A stretch of DNA of 64,000 nt from CAXBCP01 sp047638395 (GTDB taxonomy: Bacteria; Pseudomonadota; Alphaproteobacteria; MPNO01; UBA830), in assembly GCA_047638395.1 (NCBI GenBank), contig JBLIMV010000024.1:1-64000 (forward strand), in the 5' to 3' direction. Below are positions 61,805 to 64,000 of this stretch, in pieces (position 1 is the first letter of the stretch; every line of letters begins with the position of its first letter). Position numbers and translations under genes: made by a program. The notes under the pieces were generated by a model. That model was given only the letters and a program-made list of their open reading frames with translations, did not search any database and had not been told where the DNA came from.

Positions 61805-63247
61805 ATGAGCCAGGAACTTTTTATAAACGTGATGCCGGCCGAAGTGCGTGCCGCCCTGATGGACGATTCCGTCCTGATCGACCTGATCGTCGAGCGCAGC
61901 GAGCGCGCCAGCGTCGTCGGCAATATCTATCTCGGCCGTGTCGAGCGGATGATGAAGGGGATGGAGGCCGCGTTTGTCGATATCGGCCTCGGTAAATCCG
62001 GCTTCCTCGGGATGGACGATAACCGCCGCGGCAATGGTGAGACATCGGCACCGGTGCACGAGGGCGAAGCGATCCTTGTTCAGGTGACGAAGGACGCCAT
62101 CGGCACCAAGGGCGTGCAGTTGTCGCGACGGCTGAGCCTGCCGGGCCGCTCGCTGGTTTATGCGCCGAGCCAGGACCGCGTCATGGTATCGCGCCAGATC
62201 GAAGATGAAGCCGAGCGTGACCGCCTGACGGGCCTGATGGCCGGTATCGCGGAGGAGGGCGAGGGCTATATTCTGCGGACCGCCTCCGTCGGCGCCACGG
62301 CTGAGGAGCTTGCCGCCGATCGGGCTGAGCTTTTGGAAACCTGGCAGGCCATTGAAGACGCTCAGACGACGATCAAGGCGCCGTCCTGTCTGCATGCGGA
62401 TCTCGACCCCATTTTGCGGGTCCTGCGCGACCACGCGCTCGACGGCATCGACCGGATCCATGTCGATGACGGTGCTGCGGCGGATTCAGCCCGCAAATTC
62501 TGTGAGCGTGTAATGCCCGGCATGGCCGAGCGTGTGACGCTGCATTCGGGGCCGACCCAGATGTTCGAACAATACGGCATTGAAGAAGAGATCGAACGCG
62601 CCTGCAGCCGTCGTGTCGACCTGCCTTCCGGCGGCGGTCTTGTCATCGAGACGACCGAGGCGCTGACCTCGATTGATGTAAATTCCGGCCGCTTCGATGC
62701 GGCGTCCGACCTGGAACAGATGGCGCTGCGGACCAATTCAGAAGCCGGGGCGGAGGCTGCCCGCCAGATCCGCCTGCGGAACCTTTCCGGCCTGATCGTG
62801 ATCGACCTGATCCAGATGGAAAGCGACGACAACTGGAACGCCGTCATCGAGATACTGGACGATGTGACGGGCCGTGACCGCAATCCGACCCGCGTGCTGG
62901 GCGTCACCGAGGCCGGCCTGGTGGAGGTCACCCGCCGGCGGCGGCGGGAGCCGCTCCTGCATACCATGACCGAGATCTGCGAGGCCTGCAGCGGCGCGGG
63001 GCGCATGAAATCGCTCGACGCTGCATCCATCGATATTCTACGTGCGCTAAAACGCGAAGCACGTGTGGTGCCGCCGGGCGAGATTGTGGTGTACGCGGCC
63101 CCCGACGTCGTCAATTCGCTGGAAAGCGACTATGGCGAGATGGTCGACGGGGTCGAGGACGAAACCGGCAGGTCTATCGATCTGCGCGGTGACGCCGAAT
63201 ACGGCCGCGAAAATTACGACATCGTTGTGGAGCCGACCGTCAGTTGA
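61805..63247 (+). CDS. ribonuclease E/G family protein
   Basis: Endoribonuclease for mRNA decay and RNA maturation, 480 aa. Seen: S1 domain VGNIYLGRVERMMKGMEAAFVDIG (in part: GRVERMMKGMEAAFVDIG), catalytic Asp pair in LTSIDVNSGRFD and IVIDLIQMES, NSEAGAEAARQIRLRN, and a Zn-link-like CEACSGAG. It lacks the long RNase E C-terminal scaffold, so RNase G-like in size. It starts seven bases after maf. Could be called rng, but the rne/rng branch is not resolved. Confidence 0.93.
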   Translation: MSQELFINVMPAEVRAALMDDSVLIDLIVERSERASVVGNIYLGRVERMMKGMEAAFVDIGLGKSGFLGMDDNRRGNGETSAPVHEGEAILVQVTKDAIGTKGVQLSRRLSLPGRSLVYAPSQDRVMVSRQIEDEAERDRLTGLMAGIAEEGEGYILRTASVGATAEELAADRAELLETWQAIEDAQTTIKAPSCLHADLDPILRVLRDHALDGIDRIHVDDGAAADSARKFCERVMPGMAERVTLHSGPTQMFEQYGIEEEIERACSRRVDLPSGGGLVIETTEALTSIDVNSGRFDAASDLEQMALRTNSEAGAEAARQIRLRNLSGLIVIDLIQMESDDNWNAVIEILDDVTGRDRNPTRVLGVTEAGLVEVTRRRRREPLLHTMTEICEACSGAGRMKSLDAASIDILRALKREARVVPPGEIVVYAAPDVVNSLESDYGEMVDGVEDETGRSIDLRGDAEYGRENYDIVVEPTVS

Positions 63248-63444
63248 GTACGCAGCCCGCCCCCAAATGTCCCGTCTGCAGCAAAGCCCGGACAAAAAAG
63301 TATCGCCCGTTCTGTTCCAAACGGTGTGCGGATGCCGACCTTGGCCGCTGGTTTACCGGCGCTTATGCCGTGCCCACGGAAGAACTGCCCGACGAATTCG
63401 ATGTCGGGATGGAAGAACGCAACACCGACGAAGACAGCTACTGA
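63244..63444 (+). CDS. yacG: DNA gyrase inhibitor YacG family zinc protein
   Basis: Zinc-finger protein of 66 aa. Seen: CPVC-x11-CSKRC, with four Cys zinc ligands, then ADADLGRWFTGAYAVPTE, all diagnostic for YacG, which inhibits gyrase in E. coli. TTG 63244 overlaps the RNase gene stop by four bases, so it is coupled. An acidic tail (EERNTDEDS) ends it. Confidence 0.93.
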   Translation: MSTQPAPKCPVCSKARTKKYRPFCSKRCADADLGRWFTGAYAVPTEELPDEFDVGMEERNTDEDSY

Positions 63445-63500
63445 CGGCGTGCGCCGGGCCTGGCAACCGGGGCGCGACTGGTTCACATGAGGGGCGGGCG

Positions 63501-63848
63501 CTAACCGATTACCGCCTGGCACATGATTTCCACCTTCGTATTCGGCGTCAGCTCGACACCGACGCACGCACGGGCAGGGGGATTGGCATCGCCCATCCAC
63601 TCGATCCAGGCTTCGTTCATCGCGTCCTTGTCGTTCATATCGGCAATATAAATGATCGCGTTGACGATTTTGGTTTTGTCGGAGCCCGCCTTGGCAAGAA
63701 AACCGTCGATCTTGGCCAGCACGTCGGCGGTCTGTTCCTTGACGCCCGCCATCTTGTCGCCGGCAACGATTCCGGACAGCCAGACGTAGTCGCCATGAAC
63801 CACCGCGCGGCTATTCCACTCGCCCGGCTCGATATGTTTGATCGTCAT
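63501..63848 (-). CDS. RidA family protein
   Basis: Trimeric RidA/YjgF-fold protein of 115 aa. Seen: VWLSGIVAGDKMAGVKEQTADVLAKID (in part: VWLSGIVAGD), KTKIVNAIIYIADMNDKDAMN and NPPARACVGVELTPNTKVEI with the substrate-site Arg in PARACV. RidA proteins hydrolyse reactive enamines/imines from PLP enzymes; this shorter subgroup may act elsewhere. It faces the yacG gene from the right and lies upstream of tRNA-Phe on the opposite strand. Confidence 0.93.
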   Translation of the reverse strand: MTIKHIEPGEWNSRAVVHGDYVWLSGIVAGDKMAGVKEQTADVLAKIDGFLAKAGSDKTKIVNAIIYIADMNDKDAMNEAWIEWMGDANPPARACVGVELTPNTKVEIMCQAVIG

Positions 63849-63955
63849 CTCTATCTCCCTCAGATCCCAAATGAATTTATACGATACCGCAGGCGGGGGC
63901 GGCTGGACAGACGGGACGATATTGCCTATAAGCTGCGTTCGCTGAAAAGCGACGT

Positions 63956-64000
63956 GCCCAGGTAGCTCAGTTGGTAGAGCATCGCACTGAAAATGCGGGT
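63956..64000 (+). tRNA. tRNA-Phe (GAA), 5' part, cut by window end
   Basis: Acceptor 5' strand GCCCAGG, D-arm GCTC-AGTTGGTA-GAGC, anticodon stem TCGCA/TGCGG closing by one wobble pair around CTGAAAA, anticodon GAA at 63989-63991. The variable region, T-arm and 3' end lie beyond the window. Confidence 0.95.

Overview
The window reads as an alphaproteobacterial chromosome segment, probably a free-living Rhodospirillales-like organism. This rests on the housekeeping block at 53.4-63.4 kb (small conserved protein, murA, DUF2948, hisG, hisD, UPF0262, LMW phosphatase, then infA, maf, RNase E/G, yacG), which is a typical alphaproteobacterial gene order. It also fits the many TRAP transporters, SDRs, LLM flavoenzymes and CoA enzymes. 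No species is assigned.

Layout. 0-0.2 kb: the displaced 3' half of a tRNA-Pro(GGG) with its terminator, best read as the right-hand scar of an element integrated to the left of the window. 0.4-10.6 kb: an LLM flavoenzyme, an MFS carrier and three TRAP pieces (a DctP gene facing a DctQM pair, then a TAXI receptor with a fused permease), a PAS_5 protein, and an orphan MlaF-like ATPase. 10.6-19.2 kb: a C-terminally anchored surface protein, then a catabolic cluster: a MarR regulator divergent from a NicX-like ring-cleavage dioxygenase, an alpha/beta hydrolase, an acyl-CoA dehydrogenase, an AMP-dependent CoA ligase and an exporter. 19.2-25.8 kb: an eight-gene leftward operon of a CoA-transferase pair, a 4,5-dihydroxyphthalate-decarboxylase-like protein, a thioesterase and four tandem SDR paralogues. 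25.8-47.9 kb: scattered redox and hydrolytic enzymes (MDR, two GSTs, LLM, GMC, 2OG oxygenase, DadA-like, Ldh2, a DUF748 giant, a second decarboxylase-like cluster, a dihaem cytochrome, MBL, HIBADH) and two PilZ-like proteins. 48-53 kb: J-domain protein, OYE, a degenerate DLH-SnoaL fusion and mscS in sparsely coding surroundings. 53.3-64 kb: tRNA-Thr, the housekeeping block, a nitrate-sensing-type chemoreceptor, RidA and the start of tRNA-Phe.

The most striking observation is at 32136-32756. A DsbA/FrnE-type thioredoxin-fold gene has an in-frame TGA exactly at the first cysteine of its CPWC motif. A strong Shine-Dalgarno precedes its ATG, and a 7-bp hairpin with a GU-containing loop lies where a bacterial SECIS should be. 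I interpret it as a selenoprotein (UPWC) in an operon with a 2OG-Fe(II) oxygenase and a GMC oxidoreductase. Other points worth attention are the chemoreceptor that appears to start at AUU or AUC behind a perfect SD, the four-SDR operon, the NicX-like cluster, a 31-bp near-perfect palindrome in an AT-rich gap, and two small tandem duplications that span stop codons.

Much of the window looks like catabolism of small aromatic, heteroaromatic or organic-acid substrates: uptake by TRAP/MFS, activation by CoA ligase or CoA-transferase, and oxidation by SDR, LLM, MDR, ACAD and GMC enzymes. No substrate can be named from sequence alone.
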